Origin: SIG565 sp045651765
Lineage (GTDB): Bacteria > Bacillota > Clostridia > Oscillospirales > Acutalibacteraceae
Assembly: GCA_045651765.1 (NCBI GenBank)
Contig: JAZRSY010000023.1
Coordinates: 42,900-106,899 of the forward strand
DNA length: 64,000 nt
Reading direction: 5' to 3'
Shown here: positions 51,288 through 60,776 of the stretch, piece by piece
Layout of the letters: the number at the start of each line of letters is the position of its first letter
Position numbering within the stretch: position 1 is the stretch's first letter
The notes under the pieces: model-generated
Seen by the model: the letters and a program-made list of their open reading frames with translations, nothing else
Database searches by the model: none
Told to the model about the DNA's origin: nothing
Made by a program: the position numbers and the translations under genes

Positions 51288-52802
51288 ATGAAAAAACCCG
51301 TAGTTTTATGTATTATGGATGGTTTTGGCATTAGAGACATTACCGAAGGTAATGCCATTCACACCGCCAAAACCCCAAATCTTTCTAAATTTTTTAAAGA
51401 AAACCCCTTCACAACCATTGGTGCTTCAGGGTTAGATGTTGGCCTTCCAAACGGTCAAATGGGCAACAGCGAAGTTGGCCACACCAACATTGGTGCCGGC
51501 CGTGTTGTTTACCAAATGCTTGTTAAAATTTCAAAATCTATTGAAGATGGCGATTTTTACAACATTGATGCTTTTAAATCGGCCATTGAAAATTGCAAGA
51601 AAAACAATTCTGCTTTACATTTAATTGGCCTATTGTCTGACGGTGGCGTTCACAGCCATATTGACCACCTTTATGGCCTGTTAAACCTTGCTAAAATTAA
51701 TGGACTTACCAAAGTTTTTGTGCATTGTTTAATGGATGGCCGCGATGTTTCTACAACATCTGGCGTTGGGTTCATTAAAGATTTGCAAGAAAAAATGCAG
51801 GAAATTGGGGTTGGCCAAATTGCAACAATAACCGGCCGTTACTACGCCATGGACCGCGACTTTGCTTGGGACCGTGTAGAAAAGGCTTATGCTGCTTTTG
51901 TTTACGGCGAAGGAATCGAAAACCCCGATGCCGTTAAGGCTATGGAGGAATCCTACGCTAAAGATATAACCGATGAATTTATTGTGCCCACCGTTGTTAA
52001 TAAAAACGGCACCATAAAGCCAAACGACAGCGTAATTTCCTTTAACTTCCGCCCCGACCGTGCACGCCAATTCACCCGCACCTTTGTTGACCCTGATTTT
52101 AACGGATTTTGCCGCAAAAATGGGTTCTTCCCATTAAATTATGTGTGCATGACACAATACGACGAAACAATGCCCAATGTTACCGTGGCATTCCCACCCG
52201 AAGAACTCAGAATGACATTTGGCGAATATTTAAGTGTTAACAACAAAACACAATTAAGAATTGCCGAAACACAAAAATACGCCCACGTTACATTCTTCTT
52301 TAACGGCGGCGAAGAAAAAACATTTGCCGGCGAAGACCGAATTTTAATTCAATCGCCCGATGTTCCTACATTCGATTTACAACCCGAAATGAGCGCCTAC
52401 TCTGTGCGCGATGCTGTTTGCGAGCAAATAGAATCGGGCAAGTACGACGCCGTTGTGCTTAACTTTGCCAACTGCGATATGGTAGGCCACACAGGCGTTT
52501 TCGATGCCGCTGTTAAGGCAGTTGAGGCGGTTGATACCTGCGTTGGAAGCGTTGTTGAATCCACACTTAAAATGGGTGGCGTTGTATTTATTACGGCCGA
52601 CCACGGCAATGCCGACTGTATGGTGGGCGAAGAAGGTAACCCCTTCACACCACACACCACCAACCCTGTTCCCTTCTGCGTTGTGGGTTATGATTGCCAA
52701 CTGCGTGAAGGCGGCCGATTAGCCGACATTGTTCCCTCTATGCTTAAGGTAATGGGGCTTACCCAACCTAAAGAAATGACCGGCGAATCCATCATTCTTT
52801 AA
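51288..52802 (+). CDS. gpmI: 2,3-bisphosphoglycerate-independent phosphoglycerate mutase
   Basis: This Mn-dependent enzyme converts 3- to 2-phosphoglycerate. It is 504 residues. The alkaline-phosphatase-fold metal motifs are IMDGFGIRD, GNSEVGHTNIGAGRVV (phosphoserine position) and FITADHGNADCM. I start at the ATG following AGGTGA, because an upstream GTG lies inside that site. It ends the pgk-tpiA-gpmI operon. Confidence 0.96.
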   Translation: MKKPVVLCIMDGFGIRDITEGNAIHTAKTPNLSKFFKENPFTTIGASGLDVGLPNGQMGNSEVGHTNIGAGRVVYQMLVKISKSIEDGDFYNIDAFKSAIENCKKNNSALHLIGLLSDGGVHSHIDHLYGLLNLAKINGLTKVFVHCLMDGRDVSTTSGVGFIKDLQEKMQEIGVGQIATITGRYYAMDRDFAWDRVEKAYAAFVYGEGIENPDAVKAMEESYAKDITDEFIVPTVVNKNGTIKPNDSVISFNFRPDRARQFTRTFVDPDFNGFCRKNGFFPLNYVCMTQYDETMPNVTVAFPPEELRMTFGEYLSVNNKTQLRIAETQKYAHVTFFFNGGEEKTFAGEDRILIQSPDVPTFDLQPEMSAYSVRDAVCEQIESGKYDAVVLNFANCDMVGHTGVFDAAVKAVEAVDTCVGSVVESTLKMGGVVFITADHGNADCMVGEEGNPFTPHTTNPVPFCVVGYDCQLREGGRLADIVPSMLKVMGLTQPKEMTGESIIL

Positions 52803-52814
52803 TTACTAAAAAAC

Positions 52815-52846
52815 AAACCCCTTGAACATTTTAGTTCAAGGGGTTT
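52815..52846. terminator. Bidirectional terminator
   Basis: A 13-bp stem AAACCCCTTGAAC/GTTCAAGGGGTTT with a six-base loop and T/A runs both sides. It lies between converging gpmI and metA. Confidence 0.9.
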
Positions 52847-52850
52847 TATT

Positions 52851-53768
52851 TTATTTAATTTCAGAAATATCGTATGGTGTTGTTTGGTAAACAAAATAGT
52901 TAAGCCAGTTAGAATAAAGCAAATTAGCGTGTGAACGCCACGAAACAACCGGCGGTTTATTCGGGTTATTATTTTTATAATAATTTACCGGAGCGCTAAT
53001 CGGTTTACCCTCTGATAAATCGCGTTTATATTCATTATCAAGTGTATTAGCGTCATATTCCGGGTGGCCGGTTATGAATATTTGCCTTCCGCCCTTGTTG
53101 CTTATGGCAAAAACGCCTGCTTCTTTAGAAGAGGATAATATTTTAAGACCTTTAACCGATTCAACGTCTTCGCGTTTAATTTCGGTGTGGCGCGAATGCG
53201 GAACCATAAAAACATCGTCAAACCCACGGAATAAAATGGATTTTTTATAATCGGTTTTATGTGGAAAAATTCCAAACAACTTATTATCTAGTGGGTATTT
53301 TTTAATGCCGTAGTGGTAGTAAAGCCCTGCTTGAGCGCCCCAACAAATGTGCAATGTGCTGTGAACGTGGGTTTTGCTCCATTCCATTATTTCGCAAAGT
53401 TCGTCCCAATATTCTACCTCGCAAAAATCCATTTGTTCCACGGGGGCACCGGTTATAATCATGCCGTCAAAGTTGCGGTCTTTAACCTCATCGAATGTTT
53501 TGTAAAACTGAAACAAATGCTCTGGCGAGGTATTTTTGGAATGATAACTTTTTGTGTGAATAAACTCCATATCCACCTGCAAGGGCGAGTTGCCAAGCAA
53601 CCTTGAAAGTTGGGTTTCGGTTTCTATTTTTTTGGGCATTAAATTAAGCAACAAAATTTTAAGCGGCCTAATATCTTGTGTTATGGCGCGCTTTTCGGTC
53701 ATAACAAAAATATTTTCGCTTTCCAGCGTTTTAACGGCCGGTAAATCGTTAGGTATTTTAATGGGCAT
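52851..53768 (-). CDS. metA: Homoserine O-acetyltransferase (MetA family)
   Basis: 305 residues. It acylates homoserine at the start of methionine synthesis. The nucleophile is Cys142 in HICWGAQAGLYYHYG, and PHSRHTE and TGHPEYD supply the other catalytic residues. Residue 111 is Glu (TGAPVE). From work on the B. cereus enzyme, Glu here selects acetyl-CoA, while the E. coli succinyl-CoA enzyme has Gly. Acetyl specificity also fits its neighbour metY. It lies 19 nt after metY. Confidence 0.94.
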   Translation of the reverse strand: MPIKIPNDLPAVKTLESENIFVMTEKRAITQDIRPLKILLLNLMPKKIETETQLSRLLGNSPLQVDMEFIHTKSYHSKNTSPEHLFQFYKTFDEVKDRNFDGMIITGAPVEQMDFCEVEYWDELCEIMEWSKTHVHSTLHICWGAQAGLYYHYGIKKYPLDNKLFGIFPHKTDYKKSILFRGFDDVFMVPHSRHTEIKREDVESVKGLKILSSSKEAGVFAISNKGGRQIFITGHPEYDANTLDNEYKRDLSEGKPISAPVNYYKNNNPNKPPVVSWRSHANLLYSNWLNYFVYQTTPYDISEIK

Positions 53769-53787
53769 TCAATTTTCTCCCTATTAA

Positions 53788-55077
53788 TTAAAATTTCATA
53801 TTATCTAATGCTTGCTTAATATCGGCAATTAAATCTTCGCTGTTTTCAATACCGCAAGAAAAACGAATAAGGTCGGGGCCTATGCCGGCTAATTCTAATT
53901 CGGCATCGGTCATTTGCCTGTGTGTTGCATTAGCGGGGTGCAAACAGCAGGTGCGGGCATCGGCCACGTGGGTTTCAATGGCGGCAATTTTTAAGTTTTT
54001 CATAAATGCTTCGGCAGCAGCTCTGCCACCCTTAACGCCAAAACTTACAACACCGCAAGAGCCGTTTGGTAAATATTTTTTAGCTAAATCGTAATATTTA
54101 TCGCCCTCTAAATCGGGGTAGGTTACCCAAGCAATACGGCTGTCTGACTGTAAAAATTTAGCCACTGCAAGACCGTTTTCACAATGCCTTTTCATTCTTA
54201 AGTGAAGGCTTTCTAAACCTAAATTAAGCAAAAATGCGTTTTGTGGCGACTGAATAGAGCCAAAATCGCGCATTAATTGTGCAGTTGCTTTGGTAATGAA
54301 TGCTCCCTCAAGGCCAAAACGCTCGGTGTAGGTAACACCGTGGTAACTGTCATCGGGGGTGCAAAGACCGGGGAATTTTTCGGGGTAGCGGGTCCAATCA
54401 AATTTACCCGAATCTACAATACAACCACCAACACCGGCGCCGTGGCCGTCCATATATTTTGTGGTAGAATGGGTTACAATGTCAGCTCCCCATTCAAACG
54501 GGCGGCAATTAACAGGGGTTGCAAAGGTGTTGTCTATAATAAGCGGAACACCGTGGGCGTGTGCTGCATTAGCAAATTTTTCAATATCTAAAACGCTTAA
54601 AGCAGGGTTGGCAATGGTCTCGCCAAAAACTGCCTTGGTGTTGGGGCGGAATGCAGCATTAAGTTCATCTTCACTGCAATCGGGTGAAATAAAGGTAAAT
54701 TCAATGCCCATGCGCTTCATGGTAACGGCAAACAGGTTATATGTGCCGCCATATATGCTGGAAGAACAAACAATATGGTCGCCGCAAGAGGCTATATTAA
54801 ATATAGAATAAAACGATGCTGCCTGACCCGAAGAAGTTAGCATTGCGGCAGTGCCGCCTTCTAATTCACAAATTTTGGCTGCCACTGAATCGTTGGTTGG
54901 GTTTTGTAATCGTGTATAAAAATAACCCGAAGCCTCTAAATCGAACAATTTGCCCATATCTTCACTTGTAGAATATTTAAAGGTTGTGCTTTGTATTATT
55001 GGTATTTGGCGAGGCTCACCGTTACCCGGGGTGTAGCCACCCTGCACACACTTAGTTTCTATTTTATAATCTGCCAT
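53788..55077 (-). CDS. metY: O-acetylhomoserine sulfhydrylase
   Basis: 429 residues, a PLP enzyme that makes homocysteine from O-acetylhomoserine and sulfide. Family motifs are TKCVQGGYTPGNGEPRQIPI, YFYTRLQNPT and STTKYMDGHG (PLP lysine). I start at MADYKIE because the alternative GTG lies in the GGAGTG ribosome site. With metA it forms a direct-sulfhydrylation operon. No SAM riboswitch fits between its promoter and start. Confidence 0.95.
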   Translation of the reverse strand: MADYKIETKCVQGGYTPGNGEPRQIPIIQSTTFKYSTSEDMGKLFDLEASGYFYTRLQNPTNDSVAAKICELEGGTAAMLTSSGQAASFYSIFNIASCGDHIVCSSSIYGGTYNLFAVTMKRMGIEFTFISPDCSEDELNAAFRPNTKAVFGETIANPALSVLDIEKFANAAHAHGVPLIIDNTFATPVNCRPFEWGADIVTHSTTKYMDGHGAGVGGCIVDSGKFDWTRYPEKFPGLCTPDDSYHGVTYTERFGLEGAFITKATAQLMRDFGSIQSPQNAFLLNLGLESLHLRMKRHCENGLAVAKFLQSDSRIAWVTYPDLEGDKYYDLAKKYLPNGSCGVVSFGVKGGRAAAEAFMKNLKIAAIETHVADARTCCLHPANATHRQMTDAELELAGIGPDLIRFSCGIENSEDLIADIKQALDNMKF

Positions 55078-55107
55078 TTTGCTCACTCCTAAAAGTTTAT
55101 CTAATAA

Positions 55108-55136
55108 ATTATACCCCTAAAAAACACCTTAGTCAA
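55108..55136 (-). promoter_or_regulatory. Promoter of metY-metA
   Basis: Minus strand: TTGACT, 17 nt, TATAAT. The 5' UTR is only about 25 nt, so no riboswitch can be present. Confidence 0.8.
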
Positions 55137-55139
55137 GAT

Positions 55140-55535
55140 TTATTGAATGTATTTAGAGTAATCATTTCTTGAATCGTAATAATTTTCACTCGTAATATCT
55201 ATAAGTTGATTATTAATGCTTACGGTTGTGTTGTTATGCCAGCCAACAATGGCATTGTCGGCACCAACCTCCCAAAATATATTGGTCTCATCAACATTGC
55301 CGTTTTCGGTTACCTTAACAAGCGCGCCCCTAATGGCCACCATTTCTTCGTTTTCAACCCTGTAAACACTAACTGTATTTTCACCGTCGGGCGACATTGA
55401 AGAATATAAAAATTCCCCTTCGGGTAAAACCTCAATATTATCATAAAACGAATTTTTTATAATATACCCCAAATTAAAAAAGGTTACCATTATTGCCAAA
55501 ATTATTAAAGAACTTAATAATATTTTCTTTTTCAT
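55140..55535 (-). CDS. DUF5412-like membrane-anchored protein
   Basis: 131 residues. One N-terminal membrane anchor (about 4-24) precedes an extracytoplasmic beta-rich domain with EGEFLYSSMSPDGENTVSVYRV, AIRGALVKV and IFWEVGADNAIVGWHNNTTVSIN. This pattern resembles DUF5412. No lipobox is seen. Function is unknown. It follows the multi-TM gene by 13 nt. Confidence 0.65.
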   Translation of the reverse strand: MKKKILLSSLIILAIMVTFFNLGYIIKNSFYDNIEVLPEGEFLYSSMSPDGENTVSVYRVENEEMVAIRGALVKVTENGNVDETNIFWEVGADNAIVGWHNNTTVSINNQLIDITSENYYDSRNDYSKYIQ

Positions 55536-55548
55536 GAATTTAGTTTCC

Positions 55549-56328
55549 TTAATCTTTTTTTATTTTTTGGTTATAAAAAACAACCGAATACCTTGAATGT
55601 ACAACATAGCACATTAAAAAATATGGCAATGTTATAATAAGCGGAACCACAAAAATTGATACCAAAATCAAACCTGAAAGGCCTAAAATTAAAAGCCAAA
55701 AATAACTAATGCTGTGTTTTGAAACGGTACGCGCTTTTTCTAAAATTTCTAAATTATCTAAATTATTGCTCGAAACAAACAAAAACGGTGTTAAATAATA
55801 TTTTAGTGAAACAAAAATTATAAATATTATGGCCAATGCCCTTAAAATTACGGCAAATATCCAAATATTTGAAAGCCAAATTGGTGCGGCGGAATCTTGA
55901 AACAGAGTGCTGGCACTGTTAGAAATATATTCTAATACAATTGATGGAATAAAGGCTGCAATAAACTCAAGCGACAACCTGCCTAACAAAACCACCGTAA
56001 AATTCAAAGAATTCACAAGGTTTTGTTTGGTGTTATAATAATAAAAAACTTCACTAATGTTTAGTTCGCTGCCGGCCGATATTCCCCAGAAAAATCTTAT
56101 TACACCCAAAAAAAGCGGGAAACCTAAAAAAACAAGTAAAAAAAGCAACATAATTCGCAAAAACAATATAATATTAGGCACGGCAAAAATGCCCTCCAGC
56201 AGTGCTGTAAAGTTTAATAAAATAAGCAAAAATGCAAATGGAATAATTGCTGCTGCTATTGCCTTTGGCCAAATGCCGCTAAGCAAGGCTGTGGCGGTTT
56301 TTTTAACTGCCGAAATTTTAGGAAACAT
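55549..56328 (-). CDS. Multi-TM membrane protein, unknown
   Basis: 259 residues with about five or six hydrophobic stretches (near 22-46, 55-78, 108-130, 150-172 and 210-245). A soluble loop with ISEVFYYYNTKQNLVNSL and a segment LEILEKARTVSKHS follow the style of DUF975-like membrane proteins, but I cannot assign a family. It is downstream of pcrA by 37 nt and probably cotranscribed. Confidence 0.6.
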   Translation of the reverse strand: MFPKISAVKKTATALLSGIWPKAIAAAIIPFAFLLILLNFTALLEGIFAVPNIILFLRIMLLFLLVFLGFPLFLGVIRFFWGISAGSELNISEVFYYYNTKQNLVNSLNFTVVLLGRLSLEFIAAFIPSIVLEYISNSASTLFQDSAAPIWLSNIWIFAVILRALAIIFIIFVSLKYYLTPFLFVSSNNLDNLEILEKARTVSKHSISYFWLLILGLSGLILVSIFVVPLIITLPYFLMCYVVHSRYSVVFYNQKIKKD

Positions 56329-56365
56329 ATTCTTCCCCCTTTTTTAAAAGTTTACAACAAAAATG

Positions 56366-58699
56366 TTAATTAATTTTTAACTTTGCAAAATTGGCCATAA
56401 GTTTTTTATTGCCAACACCTTCAAAATTAATTTCTAACAAATAATCGTCCGACATACGTTGAACATTTAATATAATTCCGTTACCAAAGGTGCGGTGGCT
56501 AACACTCATACCCGATTTATAAACCGCAGTATTTTCGGGTTTTTGGGGGCTTATGGCCGAATACGAAACAGGTTTTTTATACCCAATGTTTATTTTTTGT
56601 TCAAAATAGGTGTTATTGTTGCCCGAAACATTGCATAATTCTTTAGGAATTTCGTTTAAAAAACGCGATGGCAAATTGCGGCTGGTGCTGCCGTAAAGCA
56701 ACCTTGAAGAAGTGTTTGTGATGGTTAAGGTTTCTTTGGCGCGGGTTATAGCAACATAGGCTAATCGGCGTTCTTCTTCTATTTCGGTGTTGCTGCCCGA
56801 ATATATTGTTTGGTTACCGGGGAAAATCCCCTCCTCCATACCAACCAAATACACATTTTTAAATTCCAGACCTTTAGCCGAATGTATTGTCATTAAAACA
56901 ACACGGTCTTTTTCTTCCAATGAGTCAATATCACTTATTAAAGAAATTTCTTCTAAAAAGCCCGAAAGGGTTGGTTCTTCGTTTTCAAGTTCGTACTGAA
57001 CTATGCTGGAGGTTAACTCATTTATATTGTCTACCCTGTCTTGCTCTTCGGCACCTAAGGCTATAAGCGCGGCCATATAACCTGTTTTGGCGGCCGTAAC
57101 CTCAAGCAATTCGTGCAGGGGCAGTTCTTTAGCATCGTTCCTTAAATCTTCAATAATACCGCAAAATTCTTTAAGTTTTGCGGCGGCCCTTGAAAGCATT
57201 GGGTAATCTTCGGCCGTTTTAAAGACCTCGTAAAGTGAGATTCCAAGGCTTAACGAAATTTGCTGAGCATTTTTTATGGTTGTTTCGCCAATACCCCTTT
57301 TGGGCTCGTTAATAATACGCTTTAGGCGCAAATCGTCATATGGGTTATTAATAATGTGCAAATAGGCTAAAATATCTTTAATTTCTTTGCGTTCAAAAAA
57401 CCTCATACCGCCAATTACTTGGTAGGCAATGCCGCTGCGGGCAAAAACATTCTCAAGCGCATTAGACTGTGCATTCATTCTGTAAAGCACGGCATGGTCG
57501 CAAAACTTTTGCCCTAACCTCACATTTTCTAAAATACTGTCGGCCACATAGCGTGCCTCTAGGCGTTCGTCGTATGCCGTATAAACCTTTAATTTTTCGC
57601 CACTGCCCTTGTTAGTCCACAAACTTTTAGACTTGCGTGCACTGTTATTTTTAATAACAGCATTGGCGGCATCTAAAATATTTTGTGTAGAACGGTAATT
57701 TTGCTCTAACCTTATAACCTTGCAATTAGAATACTCATCTTCAAAATTTAAAATATTTTCTATAGTGGCGCCTCTGAAGCGGTAAATACTTTGGTCGTCG
57801 TCGCCCACCACGCAAATATTTTTGTGTTTTTTGGCAAGCAACCGCACCAAAACATATTGTGCATGGTTGGTGTCTTGGTATTCATCCACCATAATATATT
57901 TGAATTTATTTTGATAATAATCTAAAACATCGGGGCATTCCTCAAAAAGCCTTACGGTGTTAAAAATCATATCATCAAAATCCATAGCGTCGTTATTTTC
58001 AAGCCTTGCTTGATATTTTTTATATAACAGACCTATTTTTTGCAGGCGGTAATCCTGCCCGGCGGAATTTAAAAACTCGGCAGGGGTAATTAATTTATCT
58101 TTGGCCGACGAAATTTCACGCATAACCGATTTTATCGGAAGTATTTTTTCGTCAATATCTTCGGCCTTCATAATTTCTTTTAATAATTTTTTTTGGTCAT
58201 CGGTATCATAAATAGTAAAATGCGAAGTATAGCCTATTTTATCGCTAAAACGGCGCAAAATTTTTCCGCAAACCGAATGGAATGTGCCGGCATTTATGCC
58301 TGCGGCATTGTCGCCAAGCCTGAGCGCTATGCGTTCTTTAAGTTCGTTAGCGGCCTTGTTAGTAAATGTAATGGCTAAAATTTCCCACGGGTTTGCTGCT
58401 TCAACAGCCAAATCAATATCGCTTATATCAACATTTTCGCCGTTTATGTACTTTTGGAGCAAATCGGCTTCAAAATCATTCAAATTTAACGGTTGGTTGC
58501 TTTTATAGGCCGAACCAAACCGAACCAAACAGGCAATTCGGTTTACAAGCACGGTTGTTTTACCCGAGCCCGCTCCCGCCAAAACAAGCAACGGCCCCTT
58601 GGTGCTTATAACGGCAGCGAACTGCATATCATTCATATTTCCAAAGGTTTTTTCAATAACCTTGTTTCTCAAACTTAAAAATTTTTCCAAGCCAAACAT
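56366..58699 (-). CDS. pcrA: UvrD/PcrA-type DNA helicase
   Basis: 777 residues of superfamily 1A. It is a 3'-5' helicase for repair and plasmid or conflict processing. Motifs are: Q-motif MNDMQFAAV, Ia/I VLAGAGSGKTTVLVNRIACLV, II MVDEYQDTNHAQY, III VGDDDQSIYRFRGA, IV RLEQNYRST, V/VI MTIHSAKGLEFKNVYLVG and RRLAYVAITRAKE. The C-terminal ISPQKPEN...GNGIILNV region resembles the tail that binds RNA polymerase. Confidence 0.95.
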   Translation of the reverse strand: MFGLEKFLSLRNKVIEKTFGNMNDMQFAAVISTKGPLLVLAGAGSGKTTVLVNRIACLVRFGSAYKSNQPLNLNDFEADLLQKYINGENVDISDIDLAVEAANPWEILAITFTNKAANELKERIALRLGDNAAGINAGTFHSVCGKILRRFSDKIGYTSHFTIYDTDDQKKLLKEIMKAEDIDEKILPIKSVMREISSAKDKLITPAEFLNSAGQDYRLQKIGLLYKKYQARLENNDAMDFDDMIFNTVRLFEECPDVLDYYQNKFKYIMVDEYQDTNHAQYVLVRLLAKKHKNICVVGDDDQSIYRFRGATIENILNFEDEYSNCKVIRLEQNYRSTQNILDAANAVIKNNSARKSKSLWTNKGSGEKLKVYTAYDERLEARYVADSILENVRLGQKFCDHAVLYRMNAQSNALENVFARSGIAYQVIGGMRFFERKEIKDILAYLHIINNPYDDLRLKRIINEPKRGIGETTIKNAQQISLSLGISLYEVFKTAEDYPMLSRAAAKLKEFCGIIEDLRNDAKELPLHELLEVTAAKTGYMAALIALGAEEQDRVDNINELTSSIVQYELENEEPTLSGFLEEISLISDIDSLEEKDRVVLMTIHSAKGLEFKNVYLVGMEEGIFPGNQTIYSGSNTEIEEERRLAYVAITRAKETLTITNTSSRLLYGSTSRNLPSRFLNEIPKELCNVSGNNNTYFEQKINIGYKKPVSYSAISPQKPENTAVYKSGMSVSHRTFGNGIILNVQRMSDDYLLEINFEGVGNKKLMANFAKLKIN

Positions 58700-58722
58700 T
58701 CTCCCATAATAATCTGTTTACT

Positions 58723-58751
58723 ATTTTACAATAAATATTTAAATATATCAA
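58723..58751 (-). promoter_or_regulatory. Promoter of pcrA
   Basis: Minus strand: TTGATA, 17 nt, TAAAAT. It is divergent from asnS. Confidence 0.65.
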
Positions 58752-58760
58752 TATTTAAAA

Positions 58761-58789
58761 TTGACCTTTTGGTAAAATATGTGTATAAT
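58761..58789 (+). promoter_or_regulatory. Promoter of asnS
   Basis: TTGACC, 17 nt, TATAAT. No T-box lies between it and the asnS start (about 40 nt). Confidence 0.8.
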
Positions 58790-58835
58790 AGATTTGTTAA
58801 AGTTTTTTAGGTGCATTTTAGGAGATGTTTTTTAT

Positions 58836-60230
58836 ATGAAAAGAACCGAGATTTCAAAGGTATTATCCGACACCGCTGTTTACGCCAACACCAATATTAC
58901 GGTTTGCGGTTGGGTAAGAACAATAAGGCAATCTAAAAATATTGCATTTATGCAAATTAACGATGGCAGCTGTTTTAACGGTCTGCAGGTAGTGCTTAAT
59001 AAAGACGATTTGGCCGAGTTTGACCAAATAATTTCACAAAACGTGGGTGCAGCTGTTAGCGTTAGCGGTCTGCTTGTTCCCACCCCCGAAATGAAACAAC
59101 CCTGCGAACTACAGGCCACCAAAGTTACGGTAGAGGGTGTTTCCTCGCCCGATTACCCATTGCAGAAAAAGCGCCATTCTTTAGAATTTTTAAGGACTAT
59201 TCAGCACCTAAGGCCTCGCACCAATACCTTTACTGCTGCATTTAGGGTGCGCTCGGTTGCGGCGGCCGCCATTCACGAATTTTTCCAAAGCCGCGGCTTT
59301 GTTTATGCCCATACCCCACTTATTACCGCAAGCGATGCCGAGGGTGCAGGCGAAATGTTCAGGGTTACAACATTGCCCGATGTTAACCCACCTTTAACCG
59401 AAGACGGCAACGTAGATTACAGCCAAGACTTTTTTGGCAAAACAACCTCGCTTACGGTGTCGGGCCAATTAGAAGCCGAGGCAATGGCTTTGGCTTTTGG
59501 CAAGGTTTACACATTTGGGCCAACCTTTAGGGCCGAAAAATCTTACACCGCACGCCACGCAGCAGAATTTTGGATGATTGAACCCGAAATAGCCTTTGCC
59601 GACCTTGAAGACGATATGGAACTTGCCGGCGATATGTTAAAATTTGTGCTTAAATATGTTATGGAAAAATGCCCCGATGAACTCGCATTTTTTGAACAGC
59701 ATTTTGAAAAGGGATTAATCGATAAATTAAACTCTGTTATAAATGCCGATTTTGCCACCGTTACCTACACCGAGGCCATAAAACTTTTAGAGCAAAGTGG
59801 CCAGAAGTTCCAATACCCTGTTAAATGGGGTTGCGATTTGCAAACCGAGCACGAGCGTTATTTAACCGAAGAAATATTTAAAAAACCAGTTTTTGTTACC
59901 GATTACCCCAAAGAAATTAAAGCCTTTTACATGCGCCTTAACGACGACGGCAAAACCGTTGCCGCAGTTGATGTTTTGGTGCCCGGCATTGGCGAAATTA
60001 TTGGCGGCTCACAAAGGGAAGAACGCCTTGATTTACTGCTGAAAAGAATAGAAGAAATGGGCGCTAACGAATCGGATTACGACTGGTATATAGACCTGCG
60101 CCGTTACGGCGGTGCTAAACACGCAGGCTTTGGCCTTGGTTTTGAAAGGCTTATAATGTACATTACAGGTATTCAAAACATACGCGATGTTTTACCTTTC
60201 CCCCGCACTACCGGCAGCGCCGAATTTTAA
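58836..60230 (+). CDS. asnS: Asparagine--tRNA ligase
   Basis: 464 residues. It charges tRNA-Asn. The OB-fold anticodon domain (VCGWVRTIRQSKNIAFMQINDGS) precedes the class II core with motif 2 FGPTFRAEKSYTARHAAEFWMIEPE and motif 3 GFGLGFERLIMYITGI. I start at MKRTEIS after AGGAGA. A longer frame would begin at the promoter. AsnA in the window supplies its amino acid. Confidence 0.96.
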   Translation: MKRTEISKVLSDTAVYANTNITVCGWVRTIRQSKNIAFMQINDGSCFNGLQVVLNKDDLAEFDQIISQNVGAAVSVSGLLVPTPEMKQPCELQATKVTVEGVSSPDYPLQKKRHSLEFLRTIQHLRPRTNTFTAAFRVRSVAAAAIHEFFQSRGFVYAHTPLITASDAEGAGEMFRVTTLPDVNPPLTEDGNVDYSQDFFGKTTSLTVSGQLEAEAMALAFGKVYTFGPTFRAEKSYTARHAAEFWMIEPEIAFADLEDDMELAGDMLKFVLKYVMEKCPDELAFFEQHFEKGLIDKLNSVINADFATVTYTEAIKLLEQSGQKFQYPVKWGCDLQTEHERYLTEEIFKKPVFVTDYPKEIKAFYMRLNDDGKTVAAVDVLVPGIGEIIGGSQREERLDLLLKRIEEMGANESDYDWYIDLRRYGGAKHAGFGLGFERLIMYITGIQNIRDVLPFPRTTGSAEF

Positions 60231-60239
60231 CTAACACAA

Positions 60240-60262
60240 AACCCGCAGTTAAACTGCGGGTT
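60240..60262. terminator. Bidirectional terminator overlapping a stop codon
   Basis: AACCCGCAGTT/AACTGCGGGTT with T-runs on both sides. The stop codon of the converging ECF S-component gene lies inside the hairpin. Confidence 0.88.
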
Positions 60263-60776
60263 TTGTTATTTTCTTTAATGTGTTTTTTATGGGATTATAG
60301 GCTACATAAACCAAAACAAAATTAGAAACACAATGAATAATATCGTATGGTATTCCATTGATTATCCAAGGTATTCCCATCGAGGCGCCGCCTACAACAA
60401 AATAGGGTATGCTGCACAAAGTGCCAAAAAACAGACCATAAAACGCGGCAATAGTGGCAAAAAATATTTTATTTTCGAATGTTTTTAACAGGTATATTAA
60501 AACTACCAAAATTGCCCAAACATATAGGTACATAACATTCCAAACGCCAAAACCATAAACCACAATTTCTAAAAACGCGAAAATATAGGTTGGTATTAAT
60601 GCCCTAAGGCCAAACACCACCGTATAGGCTATTATTAAAACAGTAACCAATTCCACATTGCCTATTAACGCCAATATAACCTGAGCCACAAACAAAACAA
60701 CACCTAATAATGCAAAAAGGGTTATTTGTTTTAGGTTTAACTTAACTTTCGAAGGTTGTTGTGTAAACTGCTTCAT
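60249..60776 (-). CDS. ECF transporter S component (probably corrinoid)
   Basis: 175 residues with six hydrophobic segments, the size and topology of an ECF-type substrate-binding S component. The C-terminal GIPYDIIHCVSNFVLVYVAYNPI fits the usual last helix. It is translated from an ATG overlapping the DUF4430 gene by 35 nt, so the two are coupled. The cobalamin riboswitch upstream suggests a corrinoid substrate. The energising EcfA/EcfA'/EcfT module must be encoded elsewhere. Confidence 0.8.
   Translation of the reverse strand: MKQFTQQPSKVKLNLKQITLFALLGVVLFVAQVILALIGNVELVTVLIIAYTVVFGLRALIPTYIFAFLEIVVYGFGVWNVMYLYVWAILVVLIYLLKTFENKIFFATIAAFYGLFFGTLCSIPYFVVGGASMGIPWIINGIPYDIIHCVSNFVLVYVAYNPIKNTLKKITKPAV

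Noticed and set aside
55078..55139. A possible SAM riboswitch before metY
   Set aside because: The promoter leaves only about 25 nt of leader, too short for any SAM riboswitch.
58790..58835. A possible T-box before asnS
   Set aside because: The leader is about 40 nt long and lacks the GGGTGG-type T-box sequence.
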